From: Mikania micrantha
Lineage: Eukaryota; Streptophyta; Magnoliopsida; Asterales; Asteraceae
DNA: 64,000 nucleotides
NCBI GenBank assembly: GCA_009363875.1
Contig: CM018691.1
Coordinates: forward strand, 4,340,001 to 4,404,000
Direction: 5' to 3'
In this document: positions 23,246 to 33,768 of the stretch, piece by piece
Numbering within the stretch: the stretch's first letter is position 1
Layout: each line of letters opens with the position of its first letter
The notes under the pieces: model-generated
Database searches by the model: none
What the model was told of the DNA's origin: nothing
The model's input: only the letters and a program-made list of their open reading frames with translations
Made by a program: the position numbers and the translations under genes

Positions 23246-23969
23246 ATTTGAAAAAAATCGATTTTTTTTATCCAAAAATTCGGATTTTTTGTATTAAAAA
23301 ATTCAAATTGTTTGAATTCACTTTTTTGAGTGAAAAAAATTGAATTAAATTTTTAATATAAATTAAGAGAGAGAAGAAATAAGATAATAGAGTGATTTTA
23401 GGAATTTGTATTAAATAGATGAGAGAGAAAAATTTTATTTTGACTATTGTATCCTTATGATGTTATTATTAAATCCTTTAATTACTATTTATTTACAAAA
23501 TTGCCATGATATGATCTTAACCTTTGATTGTTTTGATCAATGGTGAAAAAGTAGTTTTCTTAGTTTTCTAGTAAATAAGAGTTTTCTTAGGAACCCTCCC
23601 CTATATATATATACTACTATATAATACATATAGGAAGGACACAATGGTATTTTACAAAAAACTCTTAAAATTAAGAGTTTTACAACTCTTATAACATAAA
23701 ATGCAACAAACAAAGTTTTAAGAGCCATAAACTAAATGGTTTTCTTTACTTTTTAGTTTGTTTCACATTGATACATTTAAAAAATAAAGTTGTCATATAA
23801 TACGTATAAAAGTAAACCCCCTCAAATCAAATAAATTACTTCTTCACACCTTTTTTATCATTTTAAATTATGAATTTTATCATAATAAATTTTTTAGTTA
23901 AAATAGTTGATTTGACAAAAATTAGGTGGTTTAAGCTTTTTACGAGCCAAAATCAGTAGCCTAATTGTT

Positions 23970-24004
23970 TTGTTTTCCGCAGCATCGCACGGGCATCTCA
24001 CTAG
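23970..24004 (+). mobile_element. Helitron-like 3' end, copy A
   Basis: A GC-rich hairpin-like CCGCAGCATCGCACGGGC is followed shortly by CTAG at 24001-24004 and then T, as expected for a Helitron 3' terminus. Copy B has the same end at 49768-49771. I could not define the 5' TC end. Confidence 0.5.
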
Positions 24005-24092
24005 TTGTGTGTCTATATATATATATATAGGAATTGAATCCAATGAAAACCCAACCTTAGAGAAAAAACCCTTAAACCCTATGTATATATAT

Positions 24093-25374
24093 AGTTCAAA
24101 TAAGAACCCATCACAATTGTGGTAACTTATTAACACAAATACAATGCTTCAAAACTTGTAGATTTAACAAGATGTTGTCATGTGTCATCAAAAACTTTTA
24201 AATTGAAAATGATATTTTAGTCATTTGTATTAATATAAAAAAGTCAGATTTAATAAGATAGTGACAAGTGTCAGACTCTTAAAAATGTATTCATTTTCCT
24301 TTTTTAAATCAAAGTTTTCCCGCTTGATTTTTATATATTTATAACTTTTTTATATTATGTTATTTTTTTATAAAAATTACACCATTAAACTCGTCATATT
24401 TTTCTCGTTAATTCCATTATAGGCATGGCATTTTTTTTGAATTTTTTTCGAGCGTTCCTAATTACACCAACATAACGAGCAAAAGTACAATAATTTTCCG
24501 TCATTTTTCAAAACCTTTCCATCTTTAATTTTTCCCTCATCTTAAATATACATTACAAATTTGTATTTTACTAAAAAAATTAGTTCATTAATTTTAGAAA
24601 AAAATAAGAACACTTTTAAAAAATTCAGCTCCTTACATCACTTTAATTACGAATGCTTTGAAAAAATTCAGCGCGTTACATGAGTGTAATTACGAACACT
24701 TTGAAAAAATTTAGCTTGCTATATTAGTGTAATTTTGAACCCATTGAAGAAATTCAGCTCGTTACATCATTTTAATTACATTATTGTAAGATTATGTATT
24801 TAATTATATACTTAAAAGAACATTTCAATAAAAAACTTATGTGGTTTTTAAAACTGGATAATTTTTCTCAGTTAATATTTTTTTTAAAACTGGAAAAAAA
24901 TTTTGAAAAAATTTCGAAAGCTTATTATAAAAAAATAATAAGCCACAGTTCGTTACATCATTGTAACTACGAACACTTTAAAAAAAATTCAGCTCGTTAC
25001 ATCAGTTTAATTATGAACATGTTTCAAAAAATTCAGCTCGTTACGTCAGTATAATTACGAACACTTTGAAAAAATTTTACAAAATTATACTTGAATTAAA
25101 AATAAAAATGTGACAAATTTAATGGAGCAATTTTTATAAAAAAAAATAAGAATGTATATAAAAGTTATGAAGATTAAAAAATTGGGGGTAAACTTTTTTT
25201 TAAAAAAAATGAAATCAAATACACCAACAAATATCTAAAATACCCTTAGACAAATCTTAACCACTTATTTTTTTTTCCAGAATTAATATAGATCACTCAT
25301 TTTAAAAGACTTTATTTAAACTAATTAAAATAGTTAATGGATTATCACAATTGAAATGGGTTACCATTGGAAGC
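24093..25374. mobile_element. Foldback/MULE-like element with 43-bp repeats, copy A
   Basis: The inverted ends read AGTTCAAATAAGAACCCATC at the left and GCTTCCAATGGTAACCCATT at the right (minus strand), both followed by ACAATTGTG-type sequence; both ends abut TA repeats. The interior has direct repeats of about 43 bp (CTTTGAAAAAATTCAGCNCG then TTACATNAGTGTAATTACGAA) at 24608-24780 and 24945-25080. The ORF at 24794-25054 is made of these repeats. There is no transposase. Confidence 0.65.
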
Positions 25375-25408
<34 letters not shown>

Positions 25409-25479
25409 GTTTGTGTGTGCAATAGAATATATGTGTGTGTAATTTAATATACATACATATATATGTACGTTAAAAATTG

Positions 25480-25600
25480 AGCCGAGCCAACGATTTGAGC
25501 CACTAGCCGAGCTCAAGCCAAGCCAAGGCTCATTTTTAAGGAGGCTTTTTCGAGCCGAGCCTTTTTCGAATCATGAGCTTTTTGAAGAGTCGTAAGTTAA
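25480..25600. repeat. GAGCCGAGCC-type repeat end
   Basis: A short stretch rich in GAGCC/GAGCTC motifs, related to those at 19540-19690, 49190-49330 and 51570-51690. These look like terminal sequences of a MITE family, but I could not pair ends with confidence. Confidence 0.35.
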
Positions 25601-26130
25601 GGTATGTTGTAAACTAGATAATATTACAAGCGCAAACAATATAAAATATTATTTAACTGATTTCTTGAAAAATGTAACTTGTAGGCTTAATAATAAATGT
25701 TTTTAACAGACAATGTTTTCGTAAAAAGTTAAACGAAGTGTTTATGAAAAGATTAAATGAACCATTAAAAAAAAGTAACAAAACCCAAATACAAATACAT
25801 CTCTCAGTGATTGTTAATCTAATGTAAAACCATAAGATGAATCTTATCACAAAAGCAACCGTCTCTTCATTGTAAAACACTATACGTACAATAAAAAAGC
25901 ATATAGCAAGCGCAAACACAACCGATCAAGACAACATTAATTAAAGATAAACTCAATATTAAAACATTAAAAGACCCAAAAGAAGAAATATATAAATTAA
26001 TAAAAAAAATTAAAAAAAAAAAATTAAAAAGATGATCTCAAGGATGGACATGTTGACCTAAAAAAAAGGAAAAGAAAAGCAATTTTCTCGTAAAAGATTA
26101 GAGCTTAAATCCTGACGTGAAATATACGTA
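25601..26130. other. Unannotated AT-rich stretch
   Basis: Collinear with copy B 51690-52233. No convincing ORF or RNA gene. The ORF on the minus strand at 25653-25919 has low-complexity hydrophobic composition and is not conserved as a frame. Confidence 0.5.
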
Positions 26131-26138
26131 GCAATTGA

Positions 26139-26328
26139 CAGTGACAGAGCTTGAGCGCTCTGAAAGGGGGGGCGAAAAATTACTGGAGCCAGAATACATG
26201 TTAATTTTTTTAAGCGAAGGGGGGCGAAACCTATATTTTTAACTAAAATATAACCTTTCGACCAAAAAAGTAACACTACGGACGAAAAAAGAGGGGGGGC
26301 GACCGGCCCTAAGTAAGCTTCGTCCTTG
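26139..26328. mobile_element. hAT-type MITE present only in copy A
   Basis: The 190-bp insertion has ends CAGTGACAGAGCTT and (minus strand) CAAGGACGAAGCTT, with an 8-bp duplication GCAATTGA at 26131-26138 and 26329-26336. Copy B has the empty site with one GCAATTGA at 52234-52241. The interior contains G-rich GGGGGGGCG motifs typical of a widespread plant hAT MITE type. Confidence 0.85.
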
Positions 26329-26782
26329 GCAATTGATGTGATTAGAAGTAGATTAATATTCACTTCTAAAAAAAATATTATTCTAATCTTTGGTTGTCCT
26401 AATGTTTTTAAAACTGGACCGGCTGACATCATATCGAACCAATCGTATATTGGTTTATTGATCGGAACGATTAGATCGAATTTAAAACCAGATGTTCGTT
26501 TAATATAAAAATCGGATTTAAAACCGGAGACGATAACAATAATAATATATGCATTTTAGTATATATAAATTAAACTTCCTTAACCAGTACCGCTCATCTC
26601 AGATCTCCAAAGTCTCGTTTAATTCCATTCACCTAACCAAGATTCATTCGGCTAGGATATGATCCTATCTGGGTCCATTTCAAATAATTTAGCCAATCAA
26701 ACAGTGTTTCACTTAATTATCATTACCATTTTGATTTCTTTTTATTTATAATCCCCTTTACCACTTCAGTTTATTTCAAGTT

Positions 26783-27488
26783 TCCTATTACTATATAGTA
26801 TTAAAGATCATGAAAATTGAATAGTAGTTATATGTATATAATAATATGTATAGTAAAATTGTGATGCTATGTTCCAAGAACGAACACACACATATATGTG
26901 TGTGTATGTGTGTATAATTTGTATCATGTGAATACCTGATCATAGAGAGAAAACCCTTAAACCCTATCTGAGCCATCGATTTGCAATCTTGAAAATAAAC
27001 ATGTGGTATTGTGGTCCATATTAACTCACATTAAAATTGATTTGTTTATTTAAAACCTAATTCTTTTCAGGTTTAATGTGAGTGACGGTTTTATGTAGTG
27101 ACGTTTTGATAATTTAGACTTAGACCACCAGAAGTTTTTTAACTTTTGAAAAGCGGTAAACAGACTTGAATGATTAAATTTGAGAGATTTGCTTAAAAAT
27201 TTTAGTTTTTATTAAATTTGAGAGATTTGCTTAAAGATTTAGGTTTTTGTTTTAATTCAAACGATTGGTTGCCGATGAGAAATATTTCTGGAGTAAATTT
27301 TCTGATATTTTTGTAACATATTTATGAGAATTTTGTATGACTTTATATTTTTATGAAAAATTATATAAAATTCGTTATGAGAGATTTGATTTTGTTATGC
27401 AACATATGTTTCTGAAAATGATATATAATATCCGTTCTTGATAGTGTACTGTAATAACCCGCCGCAACGCGCGGGGGTTTAAACCTAG
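26783..27488 (+). mobile_element. Non-autonomous Helitron, only in copy A
   Basis: It starts TCCTATTACTATATAGT, which is Helitron-like, and ends with a GC hairpin (CCCGCCGCAACGCGCGGG at about 27458-27475) followed by CTAG at 27485-27488. Copy B at 52690 lacks about 700 bp here; its junction (AAGTTTCGTATTTAAAATAA) differs by a few bases from a clean empty site. No Rep/helicase coding sequence is present. Confidence 0.65.
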
Positions 27489-27706
27489 TTTAAAATAAAC
27501 CCAAAACTTATAATCATTAATTACATTCATAATACTTTTTATGCTTGAATATTTAGTTTCATTGCTGTATATTATATTAAACTTTTTTTTTTAATAAGTT
27601 ATATACTTTTATTTTTGCCTTTTATGTATTTTTAAATAAGTTAGTTAGGAATTAGCATCGACATTAAAGGAAATATTTTTATATTTGAAAATTAGGATTT
27701 ACTATA

Positions 27707-27733
27707 TACAAACGTCATTTGCGGTGACGATAG

Positions 27734-27775
<42 letters not shown>

Positions 27776-27796
27776 TCACCGCAAATGACGTTTGTA
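27707..27796. repeat. Perfect 26-bp inverted repeat around (TA)n
   Basis: Two perfectly complementary 26-bp arms (27707-27732 and 27771-27796, core CATTTGCGGTGACGATA) flank a (TA)n tract of about 38 bp and could form a long hairpin. Copy B retains only the left arm (about 52911-52936), followed directly by TA and the MULE-type element. Confidence 0.85.
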
Positions 27797-28159
27797 CCAT
27801 TTTCATCAAGACCAAGATCTCCTGCTCCTATATCTTTTAGACCACCTTATTCTTCGGTAATACAAACAAGAATATTACCACAATCTATTATCAATACTAA
27901 TATCCAAAAAACTCCTATAAAAAATTCTAATCCTTCATCTTCTACAGATTCTAGTTTTTATTCTATAAATCCAAATTTTAAGGTTGTAAAGATTTTAGAA
28001 CCTATTGAAGAAGAGAAAGTTCAACATAGCTTTCTTAGTCTTATAGACTTTCTATATCCCAGAAATTGTCATTTTTATGATGGTGAATATAAACTTGTAT
28101 TATATATATATATATATATAGGGAATGGATCTAATACTAACTCTAAGATTCATCAATAA
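27785..28159 (+). CDS. Unrecognised ORF fragment between TA microsatellites
   Basis: The frame from ATG 27785 encodes a Ser/Pro/Ile-rich stretch (PFSSRPRSPAPISFRPPYSS near the start; PNFKVVKILEPIEEEKVQHS later) ending in a region that reads YPRNCHFYDGEYKLVLYI before it runs into a (TA)n tract at about 28101 and then into the next foldback. I do not recognise the protein. The non-repetitive composition suggests a fragment of a former gene or mobile-element ORF rather than chance. It is absent from copy B. No promoter or stop of its own is evident. Confidence 0.3.
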   Translation: MTFVPFSSRPRSPAPISFRPPYSSVIQTRILPQSIINTNIQKTPIKNSNPSSSTDSSFYSINPNFKVVKILEPIEEEKVQHSFLSLIDFLYPRNCHFYDGEYKLVLYIYIYIGNGSNTNSKIHQ

Positions 28160-30127
28160 CCCATTAACCCTACAATATTGAATGATCAAATTACAAGATG
28201 CTAATCTAATGGTTGATATTAAATTATAATATAATAATGTAATTGATTTGAAAGAAAAGGGAATAAGGGTATTAATGTAATTTGATATATTAAATACTTT
28301 ACCCCATCTTTTTTTATACATCTATAACTTTTTTATACTATAATATTTTTTTATAAAAATTGCACCATTTTACTCGTCTTTTTTCTCTCTTTAATTCCGT
28401 TATAGTCTTGACTAAGTTTTTTATTTTTTTCGGATGTTCGTATTTACACCAATGTAACAAGTATAAAACTAACAAATTATTTGTAACAAGTTGTAACGAA
28501 TTTGGGTTTACATTGTTGTATAATAAATAGGGGTTAAGTTTAAGAATGTAAACGAGCCAAGCCGATCCTGAGCTCGTTAATTACGTTATATTCTTGACTA
28601 GGTTTTTTATTTTTTCTGGATGCTCGTTAATTACGTTATATTCTTGATTTTGTAACGAATTTTGGTTTTTAAAGTACTAAAATGTATTTACAATCTTGTA
28701 AATATAATTTTTAAATTATGAAAATGTATTTACAATCTTGTAGATATAACGAATTTTGGTTTTTATAAACAAAATGTTATATTATTTTTTTAAAGTATTA
28801 AAACATATTACAATCTAGTAGATATAACGAATTTTAGTTTTTATCAACAAAATGTTATAGTATTTTTTAAAAGTATTAAAATGTATTTACAATCTTGTAG
28901 ATATAACGAATTTTGGTTTTTATCAACAAAATGTTATATTATTTTTTTAAGTATTAATATATTTACAATCTTGTAGATATAATTTTTTTAAAGTATTAAA
29001 ACGTATTTACAATCTTGTATATATAACGAATTTTGGTTTTTATCAACAAAATGTTATATTATTTTTTTTAAAGTATTAAAATGTCTTTACAATCTTGTAG
29101 ATATAACGAATTTTGGTTTTTATCAACAAAATGTTATATTATTTTTTTTAAGTATTAATATATTTACAATCTTGTAGATATAATTTTTTTAAAGTATTAA
29201 AACGTATTTACAATCTTGTATATATAACGAATTTTGGTTTTATTATCAAAATGTTATATTATCTTTTTTAAAGTATTAAAATGTCTTTACAATCTTGTAT
29301 ATATAATTTTTTTAAAGTATTAAAACGTATTTACAATCTTGTATATATAACGAATTTTGGTTTTTATCAACAAAATGTTATATTATTTTTTTAAAAGTAT
29401 TAAAATGTCTTTACAATCTTGTAGATATAATTTTTTTAAAGTATTAAAACGTATTTACAATCTAGTAGATATAACGAATTTTTGAGCATCCGGAAAAAAT
29501 AAAAAAATCTAGTCAAGAATATAACGTAATTAACTAGCTCGGGATCGGCTTGGGTCGTTTACACTCTTAAACGTAAACCGTATTTATTTTACAACAATGT
29601 AAACCGAAATTCGTTACAACTCGTTACAAATAATTTGTTATTTTTATACTTGTTACATTGGCGTAAATACGAACATACGAAAAAAAATAAAAAAACCTAG
29701 TCAAGATAACGTAATTAACTAGCTCGGGATCGGCTTGGGTCGTTTACACTCTTAAACGTAAACCGTATTTATTCTATAACAATGTAAACCGAAACTCGTT
29801 ACAACTCGTTACAAATAATTTGTTATTTTTATACTTGTTACATTGGTGTAAGTACGAACATACGAAAAAAAATAAAAAAACCTAGTCAAGACTATAACAG
29901 AATTAAAGAGAAAAATAAGACGAGTAAAATGGTGCAATTTTTATAAAAAAATATTATAGCATAAAAAAGTTATGGATGTATAAAAAAAGAGGGGGTAAAG
30001 TATTTAATATAGCAAATTACTACTTTACCCTTATTAAATAATAAAAAAAAGCCATGTGTTTAATTCTGATTGGTTTATGAGGGTTAATGGGTTAGTGCCA
30101 TAAATGAGGGTTAGCATTTGAACCTAT
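28118..30127. mobile_element. Foldback element 1 of a head-to-head pair
   Basis: The left arm (28118 to about 28680) and right arm (about 29480-30127) are inverted repeats of several hundred bp (shared TTGCACCATTTTACTCGTC, TTATAGTCTTGACTA, AACGAGCCAAGCCGATC). The arms enclose an array with about a dozen TTTACAATCTTGTA motifs. The left end abuts TATATATA. There is no transposase. The ends (GGGAATGGATCTAATACTAAC) resemble the MULE-type element at 32089, so Mutator-like origin is inferred. Confidence 0.65.
28680..29480. repeat. Tandem array with TTTACAATCTTGTA motif
   Basis: Units of about 75-95 bp (some half-length) contain TTTACAATCTTGTAGATATA, CGAATTTTGGTTTTTATC and AACAAAATGTTATATTA. An inverse-oriented counterpart array occupies about 30600-31240. 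Confidence 0.8.
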
Positions 30128-32039
30128 ATATAGGATTGGGATCAAATACTAACTCACACTTAGAGCAATAACCCATTAACTCTCTTTACCCAATCAGATT
30201 TAAACACATGGCTTTTTCTTTTATTATTTGATAAGGGTAAATTAGTAATTTGTTATATTAAATACTTTACCCCCTCTTTTTTTATACATCCATAACTTTT
30301 TTATCCTATAGTATTTTTTTATAAAAATTGCACCATTTTACTCGTCTTATTTTTCTCTTTAATTCCGTTATAGTCTTGACTAGGTTTTTTTATTTTTTTT
30401 CGGATGTTCGTATTTACACCAATGTAACAAGTATAAAAATAACAAATTATTTGTAACGAGTTGTAACGAATTTGGGTTTACATTGTTGTAGAATAAATAG
30501 GGTTTGCGTTTAAGAGTGTAAACGAGCCAAGCCGATCCTGAGCTAGTTAATTACGTTATATTCTTGACTAGGTTTTTTTATTTTTTCCGGATGCTCCAAA
30601 ATTTGTTATATCTACAAGATTGTAAATATATTTTAATACTCTAAAAAATTATATCTACAAGATTGTAAATACATTTTAATACTTTAAAAAAATAGTATAA
30701 CATTTTGTTGATAAAAACCAAAATTCGTTATATCTACTGTATTGTAAATACGTTTTAATACTTTAAAAATATTATATGTACAAAATTGTAAATACATTTT
30801 AATACATTAAAAAAACAGTATAACATTTTGTTGATAAAAACCAAAATTCGTTATATATACAAGACTGTATATACGTTTTAATACTTTAAAAAAATTATAT
30901 CTACAAGATTGTAAATATCTTTTAATACTTTAAAAAAATATTATAACATTTTGTTGATAAAACCAAAATTCGTTATATCTACAAGATTGTAAATACATTT
31001 TAATACTTAAAAAAATTTTTATAACATTTTGTTGATAAAAAACCAAAATTCGTACAATCTACTAGATTGTAATACGTTTTAATACTTTAAAAAAAATACT
31101 ATAACATTTTGTTGATAAAAATCACAATTCGTTATATCTACAAGATTATAAATACATTTTCATACTTTAAAAATTATATTTACAAGATTGTAAATACATT
31201 TTAGTGCTTTAAAAACCAAAATTAGTTACAAAATCAAGAATATAACGTAATTAACGAGCATCCGGAAAAAATAAAAAACCTAGTCAAGAATATAACGTAA
31301 TTAACGAGCTCAGGATCGTCTTGGCTCGTTTACACTCTTAAACTTAACCCCTATTTATTATACAACAATGTAAACCCAAATTCGTTACAACTCGTTATAA
31401 ATAATTTGTTAGTTTTATACTTGTTACATTGGTGTAAATACAAACATCCGAAAAAAATAAAAAAAACCTAGTCAAGACTATAACGGAATTAAAGAGAAAA
31501 AAAAGACGAGTAAAATGGTGCAATTTTTATAAAAAAATATTATAGTATAAAAAAGTTATGGATGTATAAAAAATGATAGGGTAAAGTATTTAATATAGTC
31601 CTACAAATCTAGCCTACTGGTTAGGGCTTTACCTTGTGACCGAGAGGTCATGGGTTCGAGTCCTGGCAGAGGCAATTTAAAGGACATCCAGGTGAGGGAA
31701 GGAATCTTGAGCTTAATCTCGGGTTCTGGACCAATGGGGGGCGAGGGTTTACCTATTCCACGGGGTTCCCGCGCATCTGGTGTGGCCGCGTCTTACCTCT
31801 GCCCGGTGGGCCCTATTAAGACAACATACGTGGTATGTAGGATCGTCGCCGTTCAAAAAAAAAAGTATTTAATATAGCAAATTACATTAATACCCTTATT
31901 CCATTTTTCTTTCAAATCAATTACATTATTATATTATAGTTTAATATGAACCATTAGATTGGCATCTTGTAATTTGATCATTAAATATGGTGATGTTAAT
32001 GGGTTATTGCTCTATCCTAAGGTTATCATTTGATCACTT

Positions 32040-32045
<6 letters not shown>
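30128..32045. mobile_element. Foldback element 2 of the pair, with SINE insertion
   Basis: This has the same architecture as element 1 but the central array is in opposite orientation. The left end is AGGATTGGGATCAAATACTAAC at about 30133. The right arm (31250-32045) contains a SINE at 31599-31861. The elements meet at ACCTATATATAGGAT near 30127, so the whole 28118-32045 region is one large palindrome of palindromes. It is absent from copy B. Confidence 0.6.
31599..31861 (+). mobile_element. tRNA-derived SINE in foldback arm
   Basis: It has a 16-bp target duplication (AAAGTATTTAATATAG) at 31583-31598 and 31862-31877. The A-box region is TAGCCTACTGGTTAGGG, and the B-box GGTTCGAGTCC near 31653 is a near-perfect tRNA B box. 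The body shares ATCTTGAGCTTAATCTCGGG with the SINE at 17491, and the tail is poly-A. The ORF across it is incidental. Confidence 0.9.
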
Positions 32046-32083
<38 letters not shown>

Positions 32084-32088
32084 ACTTA

Positions 32089-32428
32089 GGGAAGGGTTCT
32101 AATGTTAACCCTCTCTTACGGCGATAACCCATCAACTTTGCCAAAACGAAGCCGAATCTTGAATTTTTTTTTTTGAACATCATTGTAACACAATTAGAAC
32201 ACTATGTTCCGTTTTGAGTTTGCGAAAATTCATCACCGTTTAAGAGATATCATCGTTGTAAGTTTTTGACTGTAAGAGAGGGTGATGAATTTTCGCAAAC
32301 TCAAAAAGGAACATAGTGTTCTAATTGTGTTACAATGATGTTCAAAAAAAAATTTCAAGATTCGGCTTCGTTTTGGCAAAGTTAATGAGTTATCGCCGTA
32401 AGAGAGGGTTATTATTTGATCCCAATCC
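32089..32428. mobile_element. MULE-type foldback MITE, copy A
   Basis: The 340-bp element is almost entirely a palindrome: the left half (CCCTCTCTTACGGCGATAAC, CCAAAACGAAGCCGAATCTTG) is complementary to the right half. A 10-bp flanking duplication TATGGACTTA at 32079-32088 and 32429-32438 fits Mutator-type target duplications. The copy B counterpart at 52966-53346 retains TATGGACTTA/G. Confidence 0.8.
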
Positions 32429-32626
32429 TATGGACTTATTATATTAAGAACCATTAAATATGAAATAACCAAAAGAACTAATTTTGAACCACATGTTTTA
32501 AGGGTAGAAAAGTAATTTTCCTTTAAAATAGGAGAAGTTGCTTTTTACCCTTTTAAACTTGTGGCTACAATTGGTTATTTTAGTTCTCAATAAAAAATAG
32601 TTTTCAGTTGAACATCTGAACATCCC

Positions 32627-32660
<34 letters not shown>

Positions 32661-32661
<1 letters not shown>

Positions 32662-33351
32662 GGAGCCGGATCAAATACATATGTTTCTTAACGTACTAAA
32701 CGTAGGATGGATTCTAGACCCTTTGATCAGACTAATCAATGGTTAAGATTTAGTGGTCCCCACTTTATACAACTTTTTCCACAAATAAGTGTAAAATATA
32801 ACTGGAAGGGCAAAAGAGGAAACAACCACATTTTATAATGTTACAACAAGTTTCACTCGTTTTTTTAAAACAATTACACCATAAAATTGAGAATTTTATT
32901 ACCTTTAATTTGAGTATAGTATTGTTATAGTTTTTTTAAGTTTTTTTTACGTGGTCCGTGATTTTTACGCTTGATACGTAATTATTGGTACGTGATTATG
33001 CAGATGATCATTTGATCATGCATGTTAAATGACGGTCCGTTATTTTCATATAACGTGGTCTGTGATTATTGGTCCGTGATTATACATTTTGCCCTTGATT
33101 ATGTGTGTTAAAATACGGTCTGTGGTTGTTATATAATGTGGTCCGTAATTATTGGTCTGTGATTATCCCCATGGTTCATGATTATGTGTGTTAAATGTCA
33201 GTCTGTAATTTTGTAAATCATGGTCTGTAATTTTATATGGACGATAATACCCCATACCCTAATGACACATGGCGCGTTCCTGTGGCTTCCTACGTTTAGT
33301 ACGTTAACACTAATATGTACGTTAACACTAATATGTACGTTAACCGTCCCC
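32661..33351. mobile_element. TIR element with GTCCGTGATTATTG repeats, copy A
   Basis: The ends share AACGTACTAAACGTAGGA in inverted orientation (32688-32705 and, on the minus strand, about 33288-33306). The element lies between a (TA)n tract and a (CA)n tract. The interior holds degenerate repeats of about 86-90 bp built on GGTCCGTGATTATTGGTC. Copy B (53577-54271) has one fewer TAATATGTACGTTAACAC unit at the right end. It is immediately upstream of the LRR-RLK promoter. Confidence 0.6.
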
Positions 33352-33519
33352 TATACACACACACACACACACATGGGCGTAGGTTAATAGGGGCCATTAG
33401 ATTAAAAGACCAGACACAATAAAATTTATAATTTGCATTTACCAGGGAACGTGTGACTAACCCTGTAAAATATAGAGGGTTATCCTGATGAAGTGTAAGA
33501 TTCTTAAGGGGGTCAATGT

Positions 33520-33648
33520 GTAATTTTAAATTTCTATAAGTAGCATCTATTCTCTCCTACTAAATCAAGTATTGAGTGTTAGAAACTTAATTAAATCTTT
33601 GTTTGGGTGGTTCAAAAGTCTTACGCTTGAATCTTTTGCTTCCTTAAA
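33520..33648 (+). promoter_or_regulatory. Putative LRR-RLK proximal promoter, copy A
   Basis: CTATAAGTAG at about 33534-33543 could act as a TATA box about 105 bp upstream of the original ATG (33649), followed by CT-rich CTATTCTCTCC. The same sequence precedes copy B at about 54450. No transcript evidence is available here. Confidence 0.35.
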
Positions 33649-33768
33649 ATGTTTTCTCAAAATCTTCTAATTTTACAGTCTTCATGTACGATGGCATTAT
33701 TATTATTATTCTCTTATTATAATCTTTTGTGTGTTCCTTCATTTGCAACTGGACATCAACAAACTTAG
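33649..33768 (+). pseudogene. Detached signal-peptide frame of LRR-RLK copy A
   Basis: ATG 33649 starts a frame encoding the hydrophobic leader (MALLLLFSYYNLLCVPSFAT) that in copy B reads straight into the LRR domain. In copy A, CAACTGGACATC replaces CAACTGCGTCATC of copy B: one base is missing and one substituted. The frame therefore stops at TAG 33766-33768 after 39 codons. Confidence 0.75.

Larger units (their letters stand above)
19776..23601. mobile_element. TIR element flanked by TA repeats, absent from copy B
   Basis: The ends are long imperfect inverted repeats: GAGGAAGGTTCATTT near the left end against GGGGAGGGTTCCTAAG at the right, both followed by AAGAAAACTAAGAAAACT. Both ends abut TATATATA. 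There is no transposase; the interior holds an LTR-like element (20694-22763) and a palindrome array (22850-23245). It is probably a non-autonomous Mutator-like element, by resemblance. Copy B lacks the whole region. Confidence 0.6.

Noticed and set aside
31610..31675. tRNA-like sequence with A and B boxes
   Set aside because: It is the head of a SINE with target duplication and poly-A tail; no full cloverleaf or anticodon arm is needed to explain it.
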